From: UMGS1474 sp050946775
Lineage (GTDB): Bacteria; Bacillota; Clostridia; Oscillospirales; Acutalibacteraceae
Length of the DNA stretch: 20,853 nt
Assembly (NCBI GenBank): GCA_050946775.1
Contig: JBMNVL010000024.1
Coordinates: 1 to 20,853 of the forward strand
Reading direction: 5' to 3'
A program made the translations under genes and the position numbers. This document shows positions 1 through 9,200 of this stretch, piece by piece (positions within the stretch are counted from its first letter, which is position 1; the number at the start of each line of letters is the position of its first letter). The notes beneath the pieces are model-generated. The model worked only from the letters and a program-made list of their open reading frames with translations, had not been told where the DNA came from and searched no databases.

Positions 1-434
1 AAAGCACCTTCTTCCAGGATCTGTTCAACGTCCTGCTGCCGCTGATTTTGTGGTGCATCGCCAACTGGTGTCTGACCTCGCTGATGGACGGCAAGGGCAA
101 CTTCAAGGACATCTTCATTTCGGTGTGCTACGCGGCCATCCCGCTGTGCTTCGTGATGCTGCCCGCGGCCCTGCTGACCAACGGTCTGACCCTGGACGAG
201 GCCACCATCATCACCTATATGATGAACATCGGGTACTTCTGGACCGGCCTGCTGCTGGTGATCTCCAGCATGACCGTCCACGATTACTCCTTCGGCAAGA
301 ACATCCTGGTCTGCATCCTCACGGTGGTGGGTATGGCGATCATCCTGTTCCTCGCCATGTTGTTCTTAAGCGTATCCAACCGGCTGATCTCCTTCATTTC
401 CGGGTTGATCAGCGAACTGTCATTACGATTCTAA
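1..434 (+). CDS. YIP1-family membrane protein, C-terminal part
   Basis: The reading frame is open from the window edge (first full codon at base 3) to TAA at 432-434, giving the last 143 residues of a hydrophobic protein. About four membrane segments are visible, at roughly residues 8-24, 41-60, 76-93 and 100-124 of the visible part, with short charged loops such as one rich in D, G and K near residue 30. The pattern, and the position directly before a DUF5696 gene and two sugar permeases, fits the YIP1-family proteins that I recall accompanying carbohydrate ABC operons in Firmicutes. Its molecular role is not established. The stop is 13 bases from the ATG of the next gene, and the ribosome binding site of that gene overlaps this stop, so they are co-transcribed and perhaps translationally coupled. 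The amino terminus and promoter lie outside the window. Confidence 0.7.
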   Translation, partial: STFFQDLFNVLLPLILWCIANWCLTSLMDGKGNFKDIFISVCYAAIPLCFVMLPAALLTNGLTLDEATIITYMMNIGYFWTGLLLVISSMTVHDYSFGKNILVCILTVVGMAIILFLAMLFLSVSNRLISFISGLISELSLRF

Positions 435-447
435 GGGGGTGTGCCAT

Positions 448-3144
448 ATGAGAAAAATCAAAATGCTGATCCTGCCGGTATGCGTCGCGCTGCTGCTGGG
501 ATTGGTCCCGTCGTTTGGCACCACCGCCGAAGCGGATGAGCCTTTCAGCTACGGCATCCTCGATTACGGCTCCAAAGAGGACGCCCACGCGCTCAAGTAC
601 GACTCGCCCGAGGCAATGCTCAAGGATATGACGCTGATGGCCACCTCGGCCAATCTCGAGCTGTATGTGGACCAGACCAACCTCAACGTCGCCCTCAAGA
701 ATCGCAAGACCGGGACGATCGTCTCCTCCAATCCCTACAACGCAGAGGACGACGAGAAGAATCCCGGCAACAGCGGCGAGGTGCTCAAGCAGATGCTCTC
801 GCAGGTGGAGCTGGATTACACCGCCGTCAACACCGGCGACGATTTCCGGCTCTACTCCCGTGACGACTGCGTCGACTACGGCCAGTTCATCGTCAACAAG
901 CTGGAGGATCAAAACGGGTTTGAGGTGATCTACTCTCTGGGCAAGGATCTGGACAACCAGATCATCCCCGACGTGATGACCGAGGAATCCTACAACTGGA
1001 TCCTCGACCAGCTCAACGATCCCGCGATACTGGAACAGCTCGAGGTGGAATCCATCGACGAGATCGACGAATTCATCGGCAAAGACGACGAATTCAACTT
1101 CCCGGTCTACACCCGTTTGGATTGGAACGCGCTGGACGACCAGATGCGCAGCTTTTATAAAGAGACTTACACCAATCTGCCGAACACCGTGCTGTATATC
1201 GCCGCCAACGATATGTCTCCCTTCATTCAGGAGACCCTGCTGCGGTATCTGACCACCGCCGGCTACAACCACGAGATGAAGATGAAGGATCTCGAGGCCA
1301 GCGGCTACAAGGCCGAGGAAGGCGAGGTGGCGGTGTCGGCCAACTTCAAGCTGACGCTGCGGTATCTGATCGACGACGACCATTTCTACGTGGAAATGGA
1401 CGGCGACAAGATCGAGTATAACACCGAGTATTACCGGCTGGAGAAGGTCACGGCGCTGCGGTATTTCGGCGCTTCCACCAAGGCCAACAAGGGCTACGTC
1501 TTCCTGCCCGACGGCAGCGGCGCCATCATCGCCTTCGACGATCCGGCGCTGGAGCGGCCGGCGGTGCTGGGCGGCAAGCTCTACGGCGACGACAACGGCA
1601 CCACCTATCCCCGCACCGCCTCCTTCTCGGGCACCTACCATCTGCCGGTCTTCGGCATCAAGGTGGGCGACAACGCCGTTTTCGGCATCATCCAGCAGGG
1701 TGACGGGCTGAGCAGCGTTTACGCCGACATCGGCGGGGTGCGCGGCACCTACTACTGCGCCTACCCCATCTTCACGGTGCGTACCAAAGACAGCGTGCGG
1801 GTGGAGAAAAAGGCCGGCACCGGCGGCTCGGCGATGGATTTCGTCGAGCAGTACGCCGAATCCGCTTACAAAGGGCAGTTCCGGGTACAGTACAACTTCC
1901 TCTCGGGCGACAAAGCCAATTACATGGGGATGGCCGAGCGGTACCGCGAGTATCTCGCCGAGCAGGGGATGACCCAGCAGATCACCCACCACATCTCCTT
2001 CCAGATGAACACCCTGGGCGCGGTGCAGTACGCCGCCAAATGGGGCTTTATCCCCTACACCGCCACCGCGGCGCTGACCACCTACGAAGACGATCAGACC
2101 ATGATCGAGGAATTCAAGAAAGCCGGCATCACCGATTTTGATCTGCAGCTTCTGGGCTGGCAGAAATCGGGGCTGGACACCATGGCGCTCAACAAATACC
2201 GCGCTTCCTCCAAGCTGGGCGGTACCGACGCGCTGAAGGGTCTGATCAACTACTGCGCCGACGGCAACATCGGGTTTTATCCCCAGGCGGATCTGATGTA
2301 CGTGCAGCACGAGGGCTGGTTCGACGGATTCTCCGCCAGAGCCAACGCGGTGCGGCTGATCAACAACCAGTACGGCACCCGCGCCGCCCTGTCGCCCACC
2401 TACGGCACCTACATCCCCGACGCTTACGCGCTGGCGCCCACTTACTACGCCGACTTTATGAACCGGTTCCTTGACAGCTACACCGGCGCCACCGGCGGCG
2501 ACTCCCTCAATCTGGCGCGGATGGGGCTGTACCTCAACTCCGACTTCAAGAAAGGGCGCACCAGCAACCGCCAGCAGTCGCTGGAGACGGTGCGGGAGCT
2601 GCTGAACGGCCTGCCGGAGGATCTCAAGCTGGCCTTCAACGGCGGCAACGCTTACGTGCTGCCCTACGCCGACCGGATCCTGGACGTGCCGCTGGCCTCC
2701 ACCGGCACCCAGGGCGAGACCTACGACATTCCCTTCCTGCAGATGGTGATGCTCGGCCGGGTCACCTACGCGGCCGAGGCCATCAACACCGCCTCCGACC
2801 GGCAGGATTACCTGCTGCGCTGCATCGAGAGCCAGTCGGCGCCCAGCTTCAATTTGCTGTATCAAAACGCCGACGTTCTCAAATCCACCGAACACACCCG
2901 GTATTACAACGTGGATTTCGCCATCAACAAGGATGACTTCATCGGCTACTACACCTACGTGACGACCGCGCTGAGCGGCATCGTGGGCGAGACGATGACC
3001 GATCACACCCGTCTTTCGGAAAACGTGGTTCGCATCCGTTACGCAAACGGCGAGACGCTGTACATCAACTACGGCAAGACCGCCGCTTCAGCAGACGGCC
3101 ATACTCTGGAGGCGCAAAGTTATCTGCGCGCTTCCCGATCCTGA
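448..3144 (+). CDS. Exported DUF5696-domain protein
   Basis: This gene encodes 898 residues. I chose ATG at 448 because AAGGGGG at 433-439 sits about 8 bases ahead; a GTG at 439 would fall inside that site. Residues 1-31 form a signal peptide (MRKIK, hydrophobic core, cleavage near TTAEA). The motif GYVFLPDGSG at residues 349-358 and the flanking beta-rich region are typical of DUF5696, a family found, as I recall, in carbohydrate ABC transporter operons. The second half has aromatic-rich segments that recall a TIM-barrel glycosidase fold, with FYPQADLMYV near residues 611-620, but I could not identify a catalytic pair. It is probably an extracytoplasmic glycan-handling protein serving the adjacent permeases. 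There is no lipobox cysteine and no terminal anchor, so it may be released or held by other means. The function is inferred; the family assignment is fairly secure. Confidence 0.8.
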   Translation: MRKIKMLILPVCVALLLGLVPSFGTTAEADEPFSYGILDYGSKEDAHALKYDSPEAMLKDMTLMATSANLELYVDQTNLNVALKNRKTGTIVSSNPYNAEDDEKNPGNSGEVLKQMLSQVELDYTAVNTGDDFRLYSRDDCVDYGQFIVNKLEDQNGFEVIYSLGKDLDNQIIPDVMTEESYNWILDQLNDPAILEQLEVESIDEIDEFIGKDDEFNFPVYTRLDWNALDDQMRSFYKETYTNLPNTVLYIAANDMSPFIQETLLRYLTTAGYNHEMKMKDLEASGYKAEEGEVAVSANFKLTLRYLIDDDHFYVEMDGDKIEYNTEYYRLEKVTALRYFGASTKANKGYVFLPDGSGAIIAFDDPALERPAVLGGKLYGDDNGTTYPRTASFSGTYHLPVFGIKVGDNAVFGIIQQGDGLSSVYADIGGVRGTYYCAYPIFTVRTKDSVRVEKKAGTGGSAMDFVEQYAESAYKGQFRVQYNFLSGDKANYMGMAERYREYLAEQGMTQQITHHISFQMNTLGAVQYAAKWGFIPYTATAALTTYEDDQTMIEEFKKAGITDFDLQLLGWQKSGLDTMALNKYRASSKLGGTDALKGLINYCADGNIGFYPQADLMYVQHEGWFDGFSARANAVRLINNQYGTRAALSPTYGTYIPDAYALAPTYYADFMNRFLDSYTGATGGDSLNLARMGLYLNSDFKKGRTSNRQQSLETVRELLNGLPEDLKLAFNGGNAYVLPYADRILDVPLASTGTQGETYDIPFLQMVMLGRVTYAAEAINTASDRQDYLLRCIESQSAPSFNLLYQNADVLKSTEHTRYYNVDFAINKDDFIGYYTYVTTALSGIVGETMTDHTRLSENVVRIRYANGETLYINYGKTAASADGHTLEAQSYLRASRS

Positions 3145-3181
3145 TCGCGTCCACGAATCTTAGATAGAAAGGTGTGTTACT

Positions 3182-4111
3182 ATGCGTTCCAAACGGTCAA
3201 TCAGTCGGCTGCAGGTCAAAAAGCAGATCGCCGGCTGGATCTTCGTTTTGCCGTTTATCATCGGCCTGTGCGCGTACTTCCTGCCGGTGGTCATCAACTC
3301 GCTGATCTACAGCTTTTCCAACATCGAGGTCGGCGATCAGGGGATGGTCACCACCTGGGCCGGACTGAAAAACTTTGAGTACGCCATCAAATCGGACACC
3401 AAGTTCGTGCAGTATCTGACCACCTCGGTGTCCACCCTGCTGGCCAATACCCCCAGCATCCTGATCTTCTCGCTGTTCATCGCGGTGATCCTCAACCAGA
3501 AGATGCGGGGTCGGGCGGTCTTCCGCGCCATCTTCTTCATCCCGGTCATCATCGCGACCGGTATGATCGAGCGGGCGGATCTCAACAACGCCGTGCTCAA
3601 CAACCTCGCCGCCGCCACCGATATCGAATCGGGCGCGCTGGCCAGCGCCAACCAGATGTTCTCGCTGGACGACATCACCGGTCTGCTGTCGTCGCTGAAC
3701 TTCAGCGTCACCCTGACCTCCTACGTCTCCAGCGCGGTCAACAACATTCTGGACATCGTCAACCAGTCGGGCATCCAGATTCTGATCTTCCTGGCCGGTC
3801 TGCAGTCGATCTCCCCGTCGATCTACGAATCGGCCGAGATCGAAGGCGCCACGGCGTGGGAATGCTTCTGGAAGATCACCTTCCCGATGATCAGCCCCAT
3901 GATCCTGGTCAACCTGTTCTACACCATCATCGACTTCTTCACCAAGTCGTCGAGCACCATGATGGAATACGTTCACTCCATCGGCTTCGATAAGGCCCTG
4001 TTCGGCGAAGCGTCCGCCATGTCGTGGATCTACTTCGTCAGCATCGCCGCCATCCTGCTGGTGGTCGGCGGTATCGTCAGCCGGTTCGTGTTCTATCAAC
4101 AACGGGATTAA
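3182..4111 (+). CDS. Carbohydrate ABC transporter permease, UgpA/LplB-like
   Basis: This is a 309-residue inner-membrane subunit of an importer for a sugar or oligosaccharide. ATG at 3182 follows a GAAAGGTG ribosome binding site. A basic amino-terminal tail is followed by a first membrane segment near residues 21-44 (GWIFVLPFIIGL) and several more helices, and ends with a final helix before FVFYQQRD. The cytoplasmic EAA loop that docks the ATPase is clear near residues 217-240: YESAEIEGATAWECFWKITF then P, with the conserved E-A/G-A...G pattern. A 60-residue polar insertion between helices, near residues 135-190, is typical of this family's periplasmic P2-like loop. It lies 37 bases after the DUF5696 gene and 12 bases before the second permease, with which it should form the transmembrane heterodimer. 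Substrate unknown. No ATPase gene is present, so a shared MsmK/UgpC-type ATPase is inferred. Confidence 0.9.
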   Translation: MRSKRSISRLQVKKQIAGWIFVLPFIIGLCAYFLPVVINSLIYSFSNIEVGDQGMVTTWAGLKNFEYAIKSDTKFVQYLTTSVSTLLANTPSILIFSLFIAVILNQKMRGRAVFRAIFFIPVIIATGMIERADLNNAVLNNLAAATDIESGALASANQMFSLDDITGLLSSLNFSVTLTSYVSSAVNNILDIVNQSGIQILIFLAGLQSISPSIYESAEIEGATAWECFWKITFPMISPMILVNLFYTIIDFFTKSSSTMMEYVHSIGFDKALFGEASAMSWIYFVSIAAILLVVGGIVSRFVFYQQRD

Positions 4112-4123
4112 GGGGGTGTCACG

Positions 4124-5038
4124 ATGAAATTACCGAAAATGTTCCATGCGTCCAACTCGTTGGCCGCCAAGCATCGCGCCACCCAGTTCGCCAGCGCCCT
4201 GTTCCGCTACGTGCTGCTGATCGGGTTGTGCTTCATCATCCTGTATCCCTTCCTGGCCCGTATCTCCACCATGTTTATGTCCACGGCGGATATCAACGAT
4301 CCCACCGTGCGGTACATTCCCCGCCATCCCAGCTTCAACAACATCAAATACATCTTCACCAACGGCAAGTTCGGCGAGGCCTTCCTGCACACCTTCCTGA
4401 TGTCGCTGATCAGCGCCTCGCTGACCACGGCGATGGCCTGCTGCGTGGGCTACGGTCTGTCGAAGTTCCGGCTCAAGGGCGGCATGGTGGTGATCGTGCT
4501 GGTCGTCTTCTCGATTTTGATCCCGCCGCAGAGCATCATGATCCCCATGTACTCCTACTTCTACTATTTCATGGGGCTGCCGGGGCCGGTGCTGACCGAT
4601 ACCTACTGGCCGATCGTTATGCTGTCGGCCACCGGGTTCAGTTTCCGGGCCGGGTTGTTCATCCTGGTGGTCTGGCAGTTTATGAAGGGCGTTCCCGACG
4701 AGCTGCTGGAGGCGGCCGACGTGGACGGCTCGGGCACCGCCCGCACCTTCTTCCAGATCATCGTGCCGCTGTCCTCCACCATTCTGGTCACGGTGTTCCT
4801 GCTCTCCTTCTGCTGGCAGTGGACCGATACCTTCTACTCCACCAACCTCTACGTCAACATCCCGGTGCTGGCCAACCAGGTCACCCAGGCGGGTATGTAC
4901 GAAGGCGGCACCACCTATATGTCCAGCGTTATGACCAACACGGCGGTGATGGTCGCCATCGCCCCGCTGATCATCCTCTACCTCTTCTTCCAGCGGTATC
5001 TGGTGGAAGGCGTGGAACGCAGCGGTATCGTCGGCTGA
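4124..5038 (+). CDS. Carbohydrate ABC transporter permease, UgpE/MalG-like
   Basis: This is the 304-residue partner of the preceding permease. ATG at 4124 follows AAGGGGGTG at 4110-4118. About six membrane helices are visible, beginning with FRYVLLIGLCFIILYPFLAR near residues 27-46. A loop carries the P-T-V-R-Y segment usual in MalG-type subunits. The EAA motif is LLEAADVDGSGTARTFFQII then VPL, near residues 192-214. The protein ends with the short RYLVEGVERSGIVG tail, near-diagnostic for this family (a usual form is EG...GAVKG). It is the last gene of the operon: the stop at 5036-5038 is followed 13 bases later by a strong terminator. Together with the upstream subunit it forms the channel of a sugar importer; specificity cannot be read from the permeases. 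Confidence 0.92.
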   Translation: MKLPKMFHASNSLAAKHRATQFASALFRYVLLIGLCFIILYPFLARISTMFMSTADINDPTVRYIPRHPSFNNIKYIFTNGKFGEAFLHTFLMSLISASLTTAMACCVGYGLSKFRLKGGMVVIVLVVFSILIPPQSIMIPMYSYFYYFMGLPGPVLTDTYWPIVMLSATGFSFRAGLFILVVWQFMKGVPDELLEAADVDGSGTARTFFQIIVPLSSTILVTVFLLSFCWQWTDTFYSTNLYVNIPVLANQVTQAGMYEGGTTYMSSVMTNTAVMVAIAPLIILYLFFQRYLVEGVERSGIVG

Positions 5039-5050
5039 TCGATATGCAAC

Positions 5051-5084
5051 AAAAAAAGCGTCTGCTGCGGCAGACGCTTTTTTT
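5051..5084 (+). terminator. Intrinsic terminator of the sugar-permease operon
   Basis: A perfect stem AAAAAAAGCGTCTGC / GCAGACGCTTTTTTT closes a TGCG loop. It has a GC core of eight pairs and a run of seven T. It begins 13 bases after the permease stop codon. The A-run on the left arm would let it act in both directions. Confidence 0.93.
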
Positions 5085-5149
5085 CAAGCCTTGCGACGGG
5101 CGGTGAATCGTGCAAGCCGGTGGGGTAGTTTGGATTTCATCGAATCATG

Positions 5150-5200
5150 ACAATCCCTCCGTCTCGCTTTCGCTCGACAGTTCCCTTTACACAAGGGAGC
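5150..5200. repeat. Intergenic repeat fragment
   Basis: The stretch contains CGCTTTCGCTCGACAG, nearly repeated as GCTTCGCTCGACAG at 18273-18286, followed by a small hairpin TCCCTT/AAGGGA (5182-5187 and 5193-5198). It appears to be part of the same dispersed repeat family seen around 10.4 and 18.2 kb. The surrounding 5085-5403 holds no convincing gene. Confidence 0.5.
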
Positions 5201-5225
5201 CTTGCGCCCGCCAACGGTTTTTGCG

Positions 5226-5282
5226 AATTGGCGGGGTGCGTATGCCTCCCTCTTGAGGGGAAGGCAAGAGCACCCCGCCAAA
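5226..5282. repeat. Long imperfect palindrome in intergenic region
   Basis: The arms AATTGGCGGGGTG (5226-5238) and CACCCCGCCAAATT (5269-5282) pair with one extra base. Inside is a second imperfect hairpin, GCCTCCC / GGAAGGC. The left arm also overlaps a competing hairpin, CCCGCCAA (5207-5214) with TTGGCGGG (5228-5235). It has no T-run, lies beyond the operon terminator and has no coding content. It is most like a REP/MITE-type structural repeat. Confidence 0.6.
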
Positions 5283-5291
5283 TTGTCGTTG

Positions 5292-5322
5292 TCCCGCGGG
5301 CGGATACCATCCGCCCGCGGGA
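5292..5322. repeat. Perfect 14-bp palindromic repeat, copy 1
   Basis: TCCCGCGGGCGGAT and ATCCGCCCGCGGGA are perfect inverted arms around a three-base loop (ACC). The right arm and its continuation (ATCCGCCCGCGGGATGACGCA) recur with one mismatch at 12962-12982, so this is a dispersed element rather than a local hairpin. Confidence 0.7.
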
Positions 5323-5403
5323 TGACGCACAAACTTGCGGCGAATACGTAGGGAAGGGATTGCCCCTCCCGTTGTACAAACCAAATGACAACCGCTGACA
5401 ACC

Positions 5404-5440
5404 AAAAAAAGGCCGTCCCGCGCGGCGACGCGGGACGGCC
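5404..5440 (-). terminator. Terminator of the zinc-ribbon gene
   Basis: Read on the minus strand, GGCCGTCCCGCG pairs perfectly with CGCGGGACGGCC around a six-base loop and is followed by seven T (A-run at 5404-5410). It starts 14 bases after the stop codon of the minus-strand gene. Confidence 0.92.
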
Positions 5441-5454
5441 GGAAAGATTGATCC

Positions 5455-5955
5455 TTATTTCAGGAAGCCGAAGTTGCGCACGATCGGCGGCTCTTTGGCC
5501 TTGTTGGCGCAAACCTGGATAAAGCAGATGATCTGCAGCACGGCGAGGATGCCCAGACAGACGGCGCCGGCGGCCGGCACGATGATGGTCCAGACCAAAA
5601 CGCCCATCGCGATGAGCAGCAGCATCTCCAGCACCAGGAACTTCGCCGCCTGGCGCAGATGGAACTTGACGTAGGGCGAATCGTGGCTGGCCAGCAGCGC
5701 GATGATGATGCCGATGGCACCCGCCAGATAGACCAGCATGGCGAACACCTTGTTGTCGGAAATATCCTTGGCCTCAAACTCCGCCGTGTGATCGTAGGGA
5801 TCGTACACCGGAGTGACCGGCGCGGTATAGGCCGGCTGTTGGACCGGCTGTTGGACCGGCGGCTGTTGAGGCGCCGCCACGAACTGGGTGCCGCAGGTGG
5901 TGCAGAAAACGGCGTCGTCCGCTAATTGGGCGTGACAGTTGGGACATACTTTCAT
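5455..5955 (-). CDS. Zinc-ribbon, DUF4870-like small membrane protein
   Basis: This gene encodes 166 residues. The start is the ATG at 5955: the GAGG motif is 8 bases before it but only 2 bases before the alternative ATG at 5961. The amino terminus is a zinc ribbon with two CxxC pairs (C4, C7, C18, C21). A proline/glutamine-rich linker (about residues 27-50, repeated PVQQ) follows, encoded by a short tandem DNA repeat near 5832-5868. Then come three or four hydrophobic segments, at about residues 70-90, 100-122 and 126-150, with an intervening FHLRQA motif. That motif and layout resemble DUF4870/Tic20-like proteins. The function is unknown: the ribbon faces the cytoplasm if the usual topology holds, and a sensing or scaffold role is only a guess. 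It is a single-gene unit with its own consensus promoter and terminator. Confidence 0.85.
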   Translation of the reverse strand: MKVCPNCHAQLADDAVFCTTCGTQFVAAPQQPPVQQPVQQPAYTAPVTPVYDPYDHTAEFEAKDISDNKVFAMLVYLAGAIGIIIALLASHDSPYVKFHLRQAAKFLVLEMLLLIAMGVLVWTIIVPAAGAVCLGILAVLQIICFIQVCANKAKEPPIVRNFGFLK

Positions 5956-6055
5956 GACCATGACCTCTTTCCATCCCGCGCGATCCGTCGCCGCGACGCG
6001 GGAATAATTTCATGACCGCACCCGGGCATCGCCCGCCGGCTCGGTTCATGTTTTT

Positions 6056-6085
6056 ATTATAGCCGCACCGCCGGGGTGTTGTCAA
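6056..6085 (-). promoter_or_regulatory. Sigma-A promoter of the zinc-ribbon gene
   Basis: Read on the minus strand: TTGACA (6085-6080), an 18-base spacer, then TATAAT (6061-6056). Both hexamers match the consensus exactly. It leaves a leader of about 95 bases before the ATG at 5955. The leader contains GC-rich inverted arms (CCCGCG near 5974 and CGCGGG near 5996) whose role is unknown. Confidence 0.85.
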
Positions 6086-6148
6086 CCGCAAACGGCAAAT
6101 CCCCTGGGAAAAATTGTGCATTTTCCGTCAAGAATCCCCGGTTACGTC

Positions 6149-6177
6149 TTGACTATTTGGCCATTTTCGGGTATGAT
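6149..6177 (+). promoter_or_regulatory. Sigma-A promoter of the GH2 gene
   Basis: TTGACT (6149-6154), a 17-base spacer, and TATGAT (6172-6177), each with one mismatch to the consensus. The start of transcription is expected near 6184, about 50 bases before the ATG at 6235. The promoter diverges from the one at 6056-6085, with 63 bases between the -35 boxes. Confidence 0.8.
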
Positions 6178-6182
6178 GAACA

Positions 6183-6199
6183 CAGTTGTGCATCAACTG
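6183..6199. promoter_or_regulatory. Candidate operator over the GH2 transcription start
   Basis: The palindrome CAGTTGTGCATCAACTG has perfect 6-base arms and a 5-base centre. It begins 6 bases after the -10 box, covering the expected start site, where a bound repressor would block initiation. A second smaller inverted repeat, CAATG/CATTG, lies at 6204-6218. No cognate regulator gene is visible nearby, so assignment to a regulator family is not possible. Confidence 0.55.
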
Positions 6200-6234
6200 A
6201 TCTCAATGGATTTCATTGCAAAGGAGTTACGCCT

Positions 6235-9200
6235 ATGTTAACCAAAACGTGCCTGAACGGCCTGTGGGATTTTTCCTGCAAGACCGATTCGCTGGAGCAT
6301 CTGCCCACCGAGTGGAGCGACGTCTCCATCAAGGTGCCCTGCCCCTTCAACGTCAACTCGTTCTCCCACGGCTATCCCAAAAACACCGCCGGCGATCACT
6401 ATTACGTCAGCGGCGCGGATTTCCGTTTGTATCCCGAATATCCCCTGGAATGGGACAACGCCCAGATCGGCTTCTACCGCCGCAAATTCTTCGTGGGTGA
6501 GGAAAGCCGCGGCCGGCGGATCTTTTTGCATTTCGACGCCGTCGCCTACAAGAGCGTCTACTACGTCAACGGCAAGCACGTCGCCGACGAGGACGAGGCC
6601 TTCCTGCCGCTGGAGATGGAGATCACCGACGCGGTGAAATTCGGCGCCGAAAACGAGCTGCTGGTCGGCTGCCAGACCGCCCGCTCGGCCAAATACAAGG
6701 ACGAAAACAACCGCGACCGCACCGATCTGCCGGAGGGCTCCTTCTGGGGCGGCCATATCGGCGGCATCTGGCAGGACTGCTGGCTGGTGGAGCGCGCGCC
6801 CGCGTTCGTGGCCGACGTCTTCGCCTACGCCGACGTTTACAAGAACAACCTGCACATCGAATACCAGTCGGTCGACGCCAAAGGCAAACAGGTGCGTTTT
6901 TCCCTGTCCCGCCACGGCGCCGAGGATTACAAGGAGATGTTCACCGTCGCCTGCGACGATCAGCCGATCGACTGGGATTACAGCGACTGGAACATCGCTT
7001 TGTGGGAACCCGAAAGCCCCAATCTTTACGATCTGAAGGCCGAGGTGATGGAAAACGGCGAGGCCATCGACGCCCACGTGGTGCGCATCGGCTTCCGCAC
7101 CTTCCACATCCAGGATAAACGGTTTGTTCTCAACGGCCGTCCCATCAAGCTGAAAAACGATTCCTGGCACTATATGGGCTACGCCATCCAGACCGAGGAA
7201 TACGCCCGCGCCTATTTCAAAATGGCCAAACAAGCCAACGTCAACATCATTCGGCTGCACGCCATGCCCTATCCCGGCTTCTTCTTCGACATCGCCGACG
7301 AGGTCGGTATGCTGATGGTGTCCGAATCGGCCACCTGGGCGTCCCACTGCTGCTTCAGCTACAACCCCACCTTCTTTGAAAACAGCAAAAAGCACCTGCG
7401 CCGGCTGATCCGCCGGGACCGCAACCATCCCTCGGTGGTGATGTGGAGCCCCGAAAACGAGTGTATTCCCGCCTTCAAGGTGGTCGGCTCGAAATACATC
7501 AAGGATATCGAGGATCTGTCGGAGAAGCTTTACGACATGACCCAGGAGATCCCCAAGCTCGATCCCTCCCGCCCCTACAGCTGCGACGGCAGCCACGATC
7601 TGGGCGGCCGGCTGGACGTCAACTCCCTGCACTATCCGGGCTACGACTGCCCCACCCACCGGGAAAAGCCCATCACCATCGGTGAAAACGGCAGTATGTA
7701 CTATTCCACCCCCGACAGCGTCTGTCTGATGGACGGCGAGAAGACCCTGCAGACCTTTGACGGCCGTCTGTGGGCGGTCGGCGGCGAATGCTACCGCAAT
7801 CTGATCGGTCAGCGCAAATGGGCGGATCAGGTCTGCGTCTTCAACCTGATCTGGTACGGACTGGAGCCGCTGCCCTTCAAGGATCGGCTGCTGACCTACG
7901 ACGATTACACCACCCCGGGCATCAAGCCCTCCCGCATCACCCCCTATCTGCGCACCCTCAACGCCGGCGCGCAGGACGATCTGCCGGAGTTCATCCCCAA
8001 TCCGGTCTGGAAGCTGACCCAAAAGGCCTTCACCCCGGTGCGTCCCTTCCTGGAGCGCACTCCCACCAGCGTCTGGGGCGGCAAGGAGGTCTCCTTCCCG
8101 GTCTGCGTCTTCAACGACAACCGCGATCCGCTGAATCTCACCCTGACCGGCACCCTGAAGGTGGACGGCAAAACGGTGGCCTGCGTTTCCAAGCAGATGT
8201 ACATGGACGCCTGCACCTACGAGGATACCGAGCTGACCCTGACCATGCCCGAGGTCTGCTGTGAAAAGCAGGCCCGTCTGGAGGTCAGCTTGAGCGACGC
8301 GTCCAAGAATTATTACACCGATACCGCCGATATCCGCGTCTTCAACCAGCAAAAGCTGCAGGCCGATTGGGAAGCCGTCAAGCTGCCCTGCCTGCGGGGC
8401 GACGACCAGCTCGACGACAAGGTGGCGGCGCTTGACTTCCGCCAGGGCGAACAGTCCCCCTACGGCACCTTTACCCGGCACCGCTCGGTGCAGGCGATCT
8501 TCACCAGCGATTCGCTGGCGGACGAGCTGCGCGTCGACGGCAAGGATATCCTCTTCAACGCCGCCCGCGGCGCCCGGTATTTTGAGGAATACCTCAACTT
8601 CAACGCCACGCCCCTCTACTTCAACGGCGTCGGTATGCCTCTGGCGCTGGATCTGACCGTCGCCGGTCAGCCCCGGATCGCCTGCACGGTGGATCTGCCG
8701 GCTTACGCCGAGGAAGAGCCGCTGGCGCTGGTGATGATGATCAAGCTGGCAAAATACCTTGCCAAGCGTACCGTCAAGGCGCCGGCCGAGGCCATCTTCT
8801 ACGGTGATCCCAACGGCGCCGTGGCCGCCATGCTGGGCGAGATCCGCGCCCAGTACAAGACCGTCGACAAGGACGCCCTGATCGCCATGCTGCCCCACAA
8901 GCAAAACGCGCTGCTGATCGTGGACGGCAGCGCGGATCTGGGCTGGCTCAAGGGGATCAGCGCCTGCAACTTTGAAAACGTGCTGATCGTGGGTCTCAAA
9001 AAAGCGCCCGACCTGTTCTTCTACGATTTCGAGGTCTCCCGCAAATCCACCTGCCACGTCGCGCCGGTGGGCACCGATCCGGTGATCGCGGGGCTGTATT
9101 CCAACAACCTCTACGGTCTGACCGAGGGCAGCCAGGCGCAGATCGGCGTCGATCTGCTGGAGTACAAGCATGAAAACGACAACGTCCTGCTGGGTCTGCC

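Noticed and set aside
5147..5398. Open frames on both strands in the intergenic region after the permease operon
   Set aside because: They read through palindromic repeats, have no start signals, and the same DNA recurs in fragments elsewhere.
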